The notes under the pieces were generated by a model. The model was not told the origin of the DNA. It was given only the letters and a program-made list of their open reading frames with translations, and ran no database searches. From UBA4292 sp964648695 (GTDB taxonomy: Bacteria; Bacillota; Clostridia; Lachnospirales; Lachnospiraceae), in contig CAZYLH010000051.1 in assembly GCA_964648695.1 (NCBI GenBank), forward strand, positions 1 to 10,037: a stretch of DNA of 10,037 bases, read 5' to 3'. The stretch's first letter is position 1. Each line of letters starts with the position of its first letter. A program made the translations under genes and the position numbers. This document shows positions 1-7,500 of this stretch, in pieces.

Positions 1-674
1 GAAATGGAGCTGTTAATGGCAAGGATACCATCCTTTGGAAGAAGCTCCATATATTTTCTAAAGGAACGGCGGATATCTTCAAGGTCTTTAAAAAAGTCCA
101 GATGATCCTCCTCGATATTTAAGATTAATTCCACAGTGGGGTAAAGGGAGAGGAAGCTGTTGGTATATTCACATGCCTCTGTCAAAAATGTGTCGCCTGA
201 GCCAACGTGGATATTTCCGCCGATGCGTGGAAGCATTCCGCCAACGCAGATGGTCGGCTCTAAGGAGGCGTTTAGTAAAACGTGGCTCATCATGGATGTG
301 ACGGTGGTCTTTCCGTGCGTGCCGGATACGCCGATAGCCGTGGGGTAATTCTTCATAATCTGCCCCAAAAGCTCCGCCCTGGTGAGCATGGGTATACCGA
401 GCTTTTTTGCAAAAGAAAATTCCGGATTATCCGGATGGATTGCCGCGGTGTAGATAATTACGTCCGGGCGATCATCTAAATTTGAAGCCAGGTTTCCCTC
501 ATAGATGCGTATGCCCATTGATAAAAGGCGCTTGGTAATGGGGCTTTGGCTTTCGTCAGAACCGGAGACGGTAAAGCCCCGCTCCTTTAATATGATGGCA
601 AGCCCGCTCATGCTGATGCCGCCGATACCGATAAAATGTGCTTTTATTGGATTGTCAAAATCTAACTGAAACAT
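1..674 (-). CDS. murC: UDP-N-acetylmuramate--L-alanine ligase (MurC), N-terminal part
   Basis: MurC is the cytoplasmic ATP-dependent ligase that adds L-alanine to UDP-N-acetylmuramic acid, the first amino acid of the peptidoglycan stem peptide. The first 224 codons are visible; the rest (the family is about 450-460 residues) lies beyond the left edge. Translating the minus strand gives MFQLDFDNPIKAHFIGIGGI at the start. The Gly-rich GIGGISMSGLA nucleotide-sugar binding loop is at residues 16-26, GSD at 38-40, the Mur-ligase ATP loop GTHGKTT at 118-124, the EACEY segment at 166-170 and NIEEDHLDFF at 186-195. These are all MurC hallmarks in the usual order. The ATG at 674-672 is preceded by GGAGG (686-682) at 7 bases, which fixes the start. 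It is transcribed divergently from glgC from its own promoter. No frameshift or missing motif is seen in the visible part. Confidence 0.97.
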   Translation of the reverse strand, partial: MFQLDFDNPIKAHFIGIGGISMSGLAIILKERGFTVSGSDESQSPITKRLLSMGIRIYEGNLASNLDDRPDVIIYTAAIHPDNPEFSFAKKLGIPMLTRAELLGQIMKNYPTAIGVSGTHGKTTVTSMMSHVLLNASLEPTICVGGMLPRIGGNIHVGSGDTFLTEACEYTNSFLSLYPTVELILNIEEDHLDFFKDLEDIRRSFRKYMELLPKDGILAINSSI

Positions 675-719
675 GTAAAATCCTCCGGTGAATCTGCGGG
701 GCCTTTTGACTCTGGAAAC

Positions 720-747
720 ATTATAGCATCCTTCTTAAAAATTGCAA
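720..747 (-). promoter_or_regulatory. sigma-A type promoter of murC (extended -10)
   Basis: Read on the minus strand, TTGCAA (747-742) is followed by a 16-base spacer and a perfect TATAAT (725-720). TGC directly precedes the -10 hexamer, making it an extended -10. Predicted start of transcription is near 713, leaving a leader of roughly 40 bases that includes the GGAGG ribosome binding site of murC. This is called by eye from the consensus; no expression data support it. Confidence 0.7.
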
Positions 748-967
748 TGGCTTCTTCCTTTAGTGTAAAGCATGAGGAAAAATTTGAAATAAGAGCGAGA
801 GCAAGCTTGTAAAGAGAAAACAGCCGCTAGGAAAATGCACAATGGTATCGGGGGAGAGTTGACAGTCAAGTGTAAAAAGTTGACAAAAACTTAGACAAAA
901 GCAGGGGTAAATCCTGAAAAATACACAAAAAAATCGAAAATTTCTCGCCCAAAACCGGATTTTAGTG
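748..967. other. Divergent murC/glgC intergenic spacer, no gene seen
   Basis: These 220 bases lie between the two outward-facing promoters and contain no convincing gene. The sequence is AT-rich, and its glgC-proximal half holds several A-tracts (about 885-889, 897-900, 917-921, 927-933, 937-940 and 951-954). Many are spaced near 10-11 bases, which would favour intrinsically curved DNA or act as UP-element-like upstream promoter DNA for glgC. The repeat cluster at 857-892 is listed separately. The stretch 748-856 shows nothing recognisable. Confidence 0.5.
857..892. promoter_or_regulatory. Operator-like cluster of TTGAC direct and inverted repeats
   Basis: AGTTGACA occurs twice, at 857-864 and 878-885, exactly 21 bases apart (two helical turns). 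The first copy sits in a perfect palindrome TTGAC-A-GTCAA (859-869). The second sits in AAGTT-N6-AACTT (877-892). The cluster ends about 75 bases upstream of the glgC -35 box. This arrangement resembles a pair of sites for a dimeric repressor or activator. The two TTGACA boxes could also be -35 elements, but no good -10 lies 16-18 bases downstream of either. The bound protein cannot be named. Confidence 0.35.
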
Positions 968-996
968 TTCACAACAAAAAACAAGTGTGCTATAAT
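968..996 (+). promoter_or_regulatory. sigma-A type promoter of the glgC-glgD-spoVG unit (extended -10)
   Basis: TTCACA (968-973), a 17-base spacer and a perfect TATAAT (991-996) with TGC immediately upstream (988-990) form a strong extended -10 promoter. Transcription should begin near 1003, giving a short leader of about 24 bases ending in the AAAGGGGTGA ribosome binding site (1013-1022). This also excludes the in-frame GTG at 985 as the glgC start, because that codon lies upstream of the -10 box. Confidence 0.8.
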
Positions 997-1026
997 GTAC
1001 CCATCTTTACACAAAGGGGTGATTAC

Positions 1027-2298
1027 GTGGTTAAAAAAGAAATGATAGCGATGCTGCTGGCAGGCGGACAGGGAAGTCGACTGGGTGTTTTGACATCAAA
1101 GGTGGCGAAGCCCGCGGTGGCATTCGGAGGGAAGTATCGTATCATCGACTTTCCCTTAAGTAATTGTATTAATTCCGGCATTGATACTGTGGGTGTGTTG
1201 ACGCAGTATCAGCCGCTTCAGCTTAACTCTCATATAGGTATCGGTGTTCCCTGGGATCTGGATCGAAACATAGGCGGAGTCACTGTCCTGCCGCCATATG
1301 AGAAGAGCAAGGGTACGGACTGGTATACCGGTACAGCTAACGCGATATATCAAAACATCGAATACATTGACGGCTTTAATCCTGACTATGTGCTGATATT
1401 ATCAGGGGATCACATCTACAAGATGGATTACGAGGTGATGTTGGACTACCACAAAACCAATAACGCGGATCTCACGATTGCGGTTATGCCGGTTCCAATA
1501 GAGGAGGCCAGTCGCTTTGGCGTGGTTATCACGGATGAGAACGGAAAGATTACAGAGTTTGAGGAAAAACCGCCAAAGCCCCGTTCAAACTTAGCTTCCA
1601 TGGGTATCTACATCTTTACATGGAAGGTGTTAAGGGAGGCTCTTATCGCCACAGGGAATGTGTCAAACTGTGATTTTGGAAAGCATGTGATTCCATACAT
1701 TCATGAAAGAAAGCAGCCAATCTATGCATATGAGTTTAGCAGCTACTGGAAGGATGTTGGAACTTTAGGCTCATACTGGGAAGCAAATATGGAGCTTATA
1801 GACATTATCCCTGTGTTTAATCTCTATGAGGAATTCTGGAGAATTTATACAAAAACGGAGAGCCTACAGCCACAGTATGTGTCGGAACAGGCGTATATTG
1901 AAAGATCGATTATAGGGGATGGCTCAGAAATCTACGGCAAGGTGTATAACTCCGTTATAGGCTCCGGCGTCACCATTGGAGAGGGAGCGGTTGTCAGAGA
2001 TTCCATCATCATGCAAAACGCAGTGATAGGAGCGGGCGCACAGCTTGATAAGGCGATTGTTGCAGAAAATGTACAAGTCGGGGCAGGCGTTAAGATGGGT
2101 GTCGGCGAGTATGCCGAGAGCCAGTTAGACAAAAAGGTTTACGCGTTTGACCTTGTCACAATCGGCGCTAATTCTGTAATACCGGATGGTGTGACCATTG
2201 GTAAAAATGTTGCCATTTCCGGCATCACCACAGAGGAAGATTATTCTGAGGGGGCATTGCCGAGCGGCGGATATATCATAAAGGCAGGTGATAAATGA
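1027..2298 (+). CDS. glgC: Glucose-1-phosphate adenylyltransferase, catalytic subunit (GlgC)
   Basis: GlgC makes ADP-glucose and pyrophosphate from ATP and glucose-1-phosphate, the committed step of bacterial glycogen synthesis in the cytoplasm. The protein is 423 residues, a normal length. The nucleotidyltransferase domain starts with LLAGGQGSRLG (10-20), the nucleotide loop with its conserved Arg18. KVAKPAVAFGGKYRIIDF follows at 25-42, GTANAIYQN at 102-110 and SGDHIYKMDY at 126-135, where Asp128 matches the catalytic metal-binding Asp of the family. The conserved FEEKP and YWKDVGTLGSYWEANM segments come next. From about residue 290 the hexapeptide repeats of the C-terminal left-handed beta-helix follow. 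The start is GTG at 1027, placed 7 bases after AAAGGGGTGA, giving MVKKEMIAMLLAGG as in typical Firmicutes GlgC; the ATG at 1042 is too far from that site. Its stop overlaps the start of glgD (ATGA), implying translational coupling. Confidence 0.97.
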   Translation: MVKKEMIAMLLAGGQGSRLGVLTSKVAKPAVAFGGKYRIIDFPLSNCINSGIDTVGVLTQYQPLQLNSHIGIGVPWDLDRNIGGVTVLPPYEKSKGTDWYTGTANAIYQNIEYIDGFNPDYVLILSGDHIYKMDYEVMLDYHKTNNADLTIAVMPVPIEEASRFGVVITDENGKITEFEEKPPKPRSNLASMGIYIFTWKVLREALIATGNVSNCDFGKHVIPYIHERKQPIYAYEFSSYWKDVGTLGSYWEANMELIDIIPVFNLYEEFWRIYTKTESLQPQYVSEQAYIERSIIGDGSEIYGKVYNSVIGSGVTIGEGAVVRDSIIMQNAVIGAGAQLDKAIVAENVQVGAGVKMGVGEYAESQLDKKVYAFDLVTIGANSVIPDGVTIGKNVAISGITTEEDYSEGALPSGGYIIKAGDK

Positions 2299-3419
2299 TG
2301 AGAGCGGTTGGTATAGTTTTAGCCGGTGGCAACAATAAAAAAATGAAGGAGCTGTCTGAGAAGCGGGCAATCGCCGCCATGCCGATCGCCGGAAGCTACA
2401 GGGCGATTGACTTTGCCCTCAGCAACATGACAAATTCCAATATAAATAAGGTGGCTGTGCTGACCCAGTACAACTCTCGTTCTCTAAATGAGCACCTTAG
2501 CTCCTCCAAATGGTGGAATTTTGGACGAAAGCAGGGGGGGATGTTTTTGTTTACCCCTACCATCACTGCGCAAAACTCTAACTGGTTTAGGGGAACAGCG
2601 GATTCCATCTATCAGAACCTTCATTTTTTAAAGACAAGCCATGAGCCGTATGTGGTTATCGCCTCCGGAGATGCGGTGTATAAGTTAGATTACAGCAAGG
2701 TTTTGGAGTATCATATCGAGAAGAAAGCGGATATCACTGTTGTGTGCAAGAATATGCCGGACGAGACGGATCTTACCCGCTTTGGCCTTGTAAAGACAGA
2801 CGCTGATAACCGCATAGTGGATTTTGAGGAAAAGCCCATGGTGGGTTCCTATCAGACGGTATCCTGCGGTATTTATGTTATCAGAAGGAGGCTTCTCATA
2901 GAGCTGATTGAGCGCTGCGCGCAGGAGGATCGCTATGATTTTGTAAATGATATTCTCATCCGCTATAAGAATCTCAAGAGAATCTACGCGTACCACATAG
3001 AGGGATATTGGAGCAGTATCTCCAGTGTAGCTGCATACTACAAGACAAACATGGATTTTCTAAATGCCGAGGTTCGAAACTACTTCTTTAAGGAATATCC
3101 AAATGTCTATTCCAAAGTGGACGATCTGCCTCCGGCAAAGTATAATCCCGGCAGCCAAGTGCGAAACAGCTTAGTTTCCAGCGGTTCAATTATCAACGGC
3201 ACGGTGGAAAACTCAATTCTGTTTAAGAGCACATTTGTGGGAACAAATTGCGTGATCAAAAATTCTATTATCTTAAATGATGTCTACATTGGCGACAACA
3301 CGGTGATAGAAAACTGTATCGTGGAGAGCAGGGATACCATCCGGGCTAACACCACCTATATCGGTACACCGGAGGACATCAAAATTGTGATAGAAAAAAA
3401 TGAGCGCTATCTGATTTAA
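2295..3419 (+). CDS. glgD: Glucose-1-phosphate adenylyltransferase, GlgD (regulatory-type) subunit
   Basis: GlgD is the GlgC paralogue of Firmicutes. It has little or no activity alone but forms a GlgC/GlgD hetero-oligomer with raised activity, as known for Geobacillus and Ruminococcus enzymes. The 374-residue protein has the same two-domain layout: a nucleotidyltransferase fold, then beta-helix repeats from about residue 285. The nucleotide loop reads LAGGNNKKMKELS (9-21) rather than the GGxGxRL form of GlgC, so the key Arg is absent. RGTADSIYQNL (99-109) and SGDAVYKLDY (124-133) are kept, including Asp126. SSSKWWNFGRKQGG (69-82) is typical of GlgD. The ATG at 2295 overlaps the glgC stop; a second ATG at 2298 is equally or more likely, since AGGTGA (2286-2291) is 6 bases from it. 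The choice changes one residue. No terminator separates it from spoVG. Confidence 0.95.
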   Translation: MMRAVGIVLAGGNNKKMKELSEKRAIAAMPIAGSYRAIDFALSNMTNSNINKVAVLTQYNSRSLNEHLSSSKWWNFGRKQGGMFLFTPTITAQNSNWFRGTADSIYQNLHFLKTSHEPYVVIASGDAVYKLDYSKVLEYHIEKKADITVVCKNMPDETDLTRFGLVKTDADNRIVDFEEKPMVGSYQTVSCGIYVIRRRLLIELIERCAQEDRYDFVNDILIRYKNLKRIYAYHIEGYWSSISSVAAYYKTNMDFLNAEVRNYFFKEYPNVYSKVDDLPPAKYNPGSQVRNSLVSSGSIINGTVENSILFKSTFVGTNCVIKNSIILNDVYIGDNTVIENCIVESRDTIRANTTYIGTPEDIKIVIEKNERYLI

Positions 3420-3470
3420 GGGGTTTAGGATAGCAGGAGCGTGAAAAAATCTATATAAGAGGGGACTGAC

Positions 3471-3737
3471 ATGAATATAACAGATGTACGAGTAAGGAAG
3501 GTTGCAAAAGACGGAAAGATGAAGGCGGTTGTGTCTGTGACGCTCGATGACGAGTTTGTCGTTCACGACATAAAGGTTATCGAGGGAGATAAGGGGCTGT
3601 TTATCGCCATGCCAAGCAGAAAGAGTGCGGAGGGAGAGTATAAGGATATCGCCCATCCCATCAATTCTGCTACCAGGACGCAGCTGCAAAACATCATCAT
3701 AGACGCATATGAAAAAGCACTTGAAGAGCAGCCGTAA
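3471..3737 (+). CDS. spoVG: Septation and RNA/DNA-binding regulator SpoVG
   Basis: SpoVG is a small nucleic-acid-binding regulator. In Bacillus it affects asymmetric septation and cortex formation during sporulation; in Staphylococcus and Listeria it acts on virulence and metabolic genes. The 88-residue protein matches the family over its length: MNITDVRVRKVAKDGKMKAV at the start, then the core with FVVHDIKVIEG, GLFIAMPSRK and HPINSATR, and a C-terminal helix. Bacillus SpoVG is about 97 residues, with a longer tail that is missing here, as in many Clostridia. The ribosome binding site AAGAGGGGA (3457-3465) is 5-6 bases before the ATG. It lies 51 bases after glgD with no terminator or clear promoter in the gap, so it is probably the last gene of the glgC-glgD-spoVG transcript. 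The gene alone does not prove that the organism sporulates. Confidence 0.96.
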   Translation: MNITDVRVRKVAKDGKMKAVVSVTLDDEFVVHDIKVIEGDKGLFIAMPSRKSAEGEYKDIAHPINSATRTQLQNIIIDAYEKALEEQP

Positions 3738-3772
3738 AACCCATTTTGTGATAGGGACATATGTCTTTTTTG

Positions 3773-3816
3773 GCGAGGAATGCTTCGCAGGCGCTAAGCG
3801 TTCCTCGCTTATTTTT
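3773..3816 (+). terminator. Intrinsic terminator after spoVG
   Basis: GCGAGGAATGCTT (3773-3785) pairs with AAGCGTTCCTCGC (3796-3808) to give a 13-base-pair stem with one T-G wobble and a 10-base loop, followed by TTATTTTT (3809-3816). This is a textbook rho-independent terminator ending the glgC-glgD-spoVG unit. A smaller hairpin just upstream (AGGGAC/GTCTTT, 3753-3768, loop ATAT, followed by Ts) could add to termination but is weak. Confidence 0.9.
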
Positions 3817-3818
3817 GG

Positions 3819-3847
3819 TGGACATTTTTGCGGGGGCGTGTTATAAT
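3819..3847 (+). promoter_or_regulatory. sigma-A type promoter of the pth-mfd unit (extended -10)
   Basis: TGGACA (3819-3824), a 17-base spacer and a perfect TATAAT (3842-3847) preceded by TGT (3839-3841) make a strong extended -10 promoter. It begins three bases after the T-tract of the spoVG terminator. Predicted transcription start is near 3854, so the message would carry a leader of about 107 bases before pth. Confidence 0.8.
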
Positions 3848-3876
3848 CAAAAAACCAGAGAGAGCGGTTCAAAAAA

Positions 3877-3928
3877 GCTGTGTTTCCAGTAAACTATTCC
3901 GGTATGCTTGAGACACAGTATTTTTTTT
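3877..3928 (+). terminator. Terminator-like hairpin in the pth leader (possible attenuator)
   Basis: CTGTGTTT (3878-3885) can pair with AGACACAG (3911-3918) through 8 base pairs including one T-G wobble. The loop is 25 bases, and eight uninterrupted Ts follow (3921-3928). An A-tract (3871-3876) precedes the 5' arm and could pair with the T-tract to lengthen the stem. The hairpin lies downstream of the only good promoter found and upstream of the pth ribosome binding site, so it would be transcribed as leader RNA. The long loop makes it weaker than the spoVG terminator. No competing antiterminator pairing was identified by eye, and it matches no T-box or riboswitch I recognise. Confidence 0.45.
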
Positions 3929-3960
3929 GCTTTGAGAAAAAGGCTTAAGGAAGGGTGAAA

Positions 3961-4530
3961 ATGAAGATAATTATTGGTCTGGGAAACCCGGAGGATAAAT
4001 ATACAGGGACAAGACATAATATCGGTTTTGATGTGATCGACCGTTTGGCGGCTGACCATGGGATTTTAGTAAGCACAAGAAAACATCAGGCGCTTATTGG
4101 GACGGGAGTGATTGAGGGGTGTAAATGTGTGCTGGTGAAGCCCCTCACCTATATGAATCTTAGCGGAAACAGCGTGCGAGCGCTGGTGGATTTTTACAAA
4201 TGTGACCCGACCCAGGACATAATCATCATCTATGATGATATAAATCTGCCGGTGGGGCAGCTTCGCCTACGGGCAAAGGGGAGCGCCGGTGGGCATAATG
4301 GAATTAAGAGTGTGATCGAAAATATCGGAGACGTTTTTTATCGGATCAGGTTTGGGGTGGGGCAAAAGCCAGCCCAGATGGATCTGGCGGATTATGTTTT
4401 GGGACGCTTTTTGCTAAGCGAATGGCCAAGGGTTAAGGAAGGGGTGCTTGATGCCATAAAGGCGGTCGAGGTGATCTTGGGTAGCGGATTTAACGAGGCA
4501 CAGAACATTTTTAACCAGAAAAAAGAGTGA
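3961..4530 (+). CDS. pth: Peptidyl-tRNA hydrolase (Pth)
   Basis: Pth cleaves the ester bond of peptidyl-tRNAs released by stalled or aborted ribosomes, recycling tRNA in the cytoplasm. The 189-residue protein has the normal length and all active-site residues of the bacterial family. GLGNPEDKYTGTRHNIGFD (6-24) holds Asn9 and catalytic His19. KPLTYMNLSG (60-69) holds Asn66, IIYDDINLPVG (89-99) holds Asp92, and GSAGGHNGIKS (107-117) holds Asn113. These match Asn10, His20, Asn68, Asp93 and Asn114 of the E. coli enzyme. The ATG at 3961 is chosen because GGAAGGGTGA lies just upstream and MKIIIGLGNP is the family's usual beginning. An in-frame GTG at 3955 would start inside the ribosome binding site. 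mfd follows after 12 bases, so the two are very probably co-transcribed; pth and mfd are near neighbours in Bacillus too. Confidence 0.97.
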   Translation: MKIIIGLGNPEDKYTGTRHNIGFDVIDRLAADHGILVSTRKHQALIGTGVIEGCKCVLVKPLTYMNLSGNSVRALVDFYKCDPTQDIIIIYDDINLPVGQLRLRAKGSAGGHNGIKSVIENIGDVFYRIRFGVGQKPAQMDLADYVLGRFLLSEWPRVKEGVLDAIKAVEVILGSGFNEAQNIFNQKKE

Positions 4531-4542
4531 CATGGAGTGAGT

Positions 4543-7500
4543 ATGGCGGATTTATTTGTAAGTCCTTTAAGTGATCTGGCAAGCTATAATGAGCTTTTGA
4601 GGTGCCTAAAAGAGGGCATCGTCCCGGTTCAGATGACGGGCTGTATGGGCTCTCAGCGGGTGCATCTGATGTATGAGGCGGGGAAGAATTTTAAATGGCG
4701 CCTCATCGTGGCGGGAAATGACCTGGCCGCAAGACAGATCTATGAGGATTATATGCAGCTGGACGAGCATGTGTTTTATTATCCAGCCAAGGATTTGATC
4801 TTCTACCAGGCGGATCTTCAGGCGGGAGCCCAGTTGGGCGAAAGATTAAATGTTTTACGGTGCTTATATGAAAATGCGGGCGGGACTATCATCACCACAA
4901 TGGACGGGTTGATGAATGTGCTGCCGCCTTTTGATTCCTGGAGGCAACATGTCCTCTATGTAACCGCGGCCCAGAGGTTGGCCACGGAGCAGTTTTGCCG
5001 GGATTTGGTGGAGATGGGGTATATACGCTCGTCCGTTGTCAGCGTCCCGGGAGAGTTTTCGCACAGAGGGGATATTCTGGATATTTATCCTTATACGGAA
5101 GGTAATCCAATCCGCATCGAGCTGTGGGGGGACGAGGTGGATTCTGTGCGCTATTTTGACGCGGAAAGCCAGCGCTCCATCGCAAGTGTAGATGAGGCTT
5201 ATATTTTTCCGGCAAGGGAGCTTGTCATTACGGCCGCAGAGCAGCGAAAGGGTCTTTTAAAGATAGAAAAGGAGTATAAGGAGCAGTATCAGCTGTTTAA
5301 GGAAAAGGAACGCTACGATGAGGCGCTAAATCTTAAGCAAAATGTTGGCGCATTTATCGATGAGCTTTCCGGCGGAGTGATACCGGGTAATATCTATAGC
5401 TTTTTGGAATATTTTATTCAGGAGAAAAAGAGCCTTCTAGACTATATGCCGGAGGATACGGTGATATTTGCTGTTGAACCTGCCGGGATGCAGGAAAAGG
5501 GCGATGCGGTGGAGGCGGAATTTTTGGATAGCTGCACCCATCGGCTGGAAAAGGGATACATTTTGCCGGGTCAGACTGGTCTTATCTATAAGGAAAAGAC
5601 GATCATGGATCGGCTTGCAAAGAGCCGGACGGCCCTGCTAACGGGCCTTGATGCGCCATTTTCATCACTTAATGTAAGGAAGTGCCTAGGAGTTCAGGTT
5701 CAAAGCATCAGCCCCTACAAGGAAAATACCGCGCTACTGATAAATGATCTCATAAAGTGGCATAAGGGCAAGTACCGTGTTGTGATTCTTTACGCCAGCA
5801 AAACCAGGGCAAGGCGCATGGCTCAGTACTTACAGGATTACGACTTAGACGTATTTTACTGCGATGAGAGGGGAGGAGAGGCCCTTCCCGGGCAGACCAT
5901 GATTGCCTGCGGCAAGCTGCACCGCGGATTTTCATATCCGTATCTGAAGTTTGTGGTTCTCACAGAGGCGGATATGTTTGGCACNNNNNNNNNNNNNNNN
6001 NNNNNNNNNNNNNNNNNNNNNNNNNNNNNNNNNNNNNNNNNNNNNNNNNNNNNNNNNNNNNNNNNNNNNNNNNNNNNNNNNNNNAGGACGAAGAGCAGGG
6101 TAACGGCAGCGGTGGAAAAGGTTGCAGTGGAGCTGGTTGAGCTCTACGCGGCAAGGCAGAACCGCCGGGGATATGCTTTTTCTGCGGACAGCCTTTGGCA
6201 AAAGGAGTTTGAGGAGAGCTTTCCCTATGAGGAGACGCAGGATCAGCTTGAGGCAATCCGGGCGGTAAAGGAGGACATGGAGAGCGCCCGGATAATGGAC
6301 CGGCTTATCTGCGGTGATGTGGGATTTGGAAAGACTGAGATTGCCATACGGGCCGCATTTAAGGCGGTGCAGGATGGAAAGCAGGTGCTATACCTTGTCC
6401 CCACCACCATTCTCTGTCAACAGCACTTTAACACCTTTTGCGAGAGGATGAAGGATTATCCCATCAGGGTGGATATGCTCAGTCGCTTCTGCACAAAAAA
6501 GCAGATAACCCAGACCATACAGGATCTAAGAAAGGGGCTTGTTGACATCGTGATCGGCACGCACAGGGTGTTAAGTAGAGACGTAGAGTTTAAGGATCTG
6601 GGGCTCTTTATTGTCGATGAGGAGCAGAGATTTGGAGTTTCGCATAAGGAAAAAGTCAAGCAGATGAAGCAGAATGTGGATGTGATAACGCTCACTGCTA
6701 CCCCCATCCCAAGAACGCTTCACATGAGCCTGATAGGCGTTCGCGATATGTCGATTTTAGAGGAAGGGCCAAACGACCGCCTTCCGATTCAGACATATGT
6801 GTGCGAGAGCAGCACAGAGATGGTGCGGGAGGCTATCGCCAGAGAGCTTTCTAGGGACGGTCAGATCTATTATGTCTACAATCGGGTGAGAGGAATCGCC
6901 CGGGTGGCGGAGGAGATAGGCCGGATGCTCCCGGAGGCAAATGTGGCTTACGCTCACGGACAGATGAGTGAGCGGGAGCTTGAGCGGATAATGCTGGATT
7001 TTGTAAACGGTGAGATTGACGTGCTGGTATCAACCACAATCATCGAGACGGGGCTTGATATTCCGCGAGTAAACACCATTATTATTGATGACGCTGACCG
7101 TCTGGGTCTGTCCCAGCTTTACCAGCTTAGGGGGCGCGTGGGGCGCTCAAGCCGCATGGCGTATGCGTTTATCATGTATAAGAAAGATAAGCAGTTAAAG
7201 GAGGACGCTCAAAAAAGGCTGATGGCGATTCGTGAATTTACAGAGCTAGGGAGCGGAGTCAGGATTGCCATGAAGGATTTAGAGATCCGCGGCGCTGGAA
7301 ATTTATTGGGGCATGATCAGCATGGACATATGGAGGCAGTGGGTTATGATTTATACTGCAAGCTCTTAAACGAGGCGATTAAGCGCCTCCAGGGAGGCGT
7401 CGAGGAAGAAAAATTTGAGACCCATATTGATATCAATTTAGACGCATATATTCCTGAGAGCTACATCAAAAACGAGAGCCTTCTTCTTGAGATGTATAAG

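Noticed and set aside
859..908. TTGACA boxes at 859-864 and 880-885 as -35 elements of an additional glgC promoter
   Set aside because: No acceptable -10 hexamer lies 16-18 bases downstream of either copy; the repeats look more like operator sites.
760..1014. 84-codon open frame on the minus strand between murC and glgC
   Set aside because: It covers the glgC promoter and A-tract DNA, gives a Phe/Cys-rich protein of no recognisable family, and lacks a good ribosome binding site.
985..1026. Upstream GTG at 985 as the start of glgC
   Set aside because: It lies ahead of and across the -10 box, so it would not be in the message. The GTG at 1027 has a proper ribosome binding site and gives the family N-terminus.
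3424..3458. sigma-H type promoter for spoVG (AGGAT at 3427 and GAAAA at 3443)
   Set aside because: The spacing from AGGA to GAA is 16 bases, against 21 in the Bacillus spoVG promoter, and flanking positions do not fit the consensus.
3273..3872. 199-codon open frame on the minus strand across the end of glgD, spoVG and the terminator
   Set aside because: It is antisense to two well-supported genes and a terminator, and has no family resemblance.
5932..6256. Minus-strand open frames spanning the Ns
   Set aside because: They are open only because Ns contain no stops, and they are antisense to mfd.
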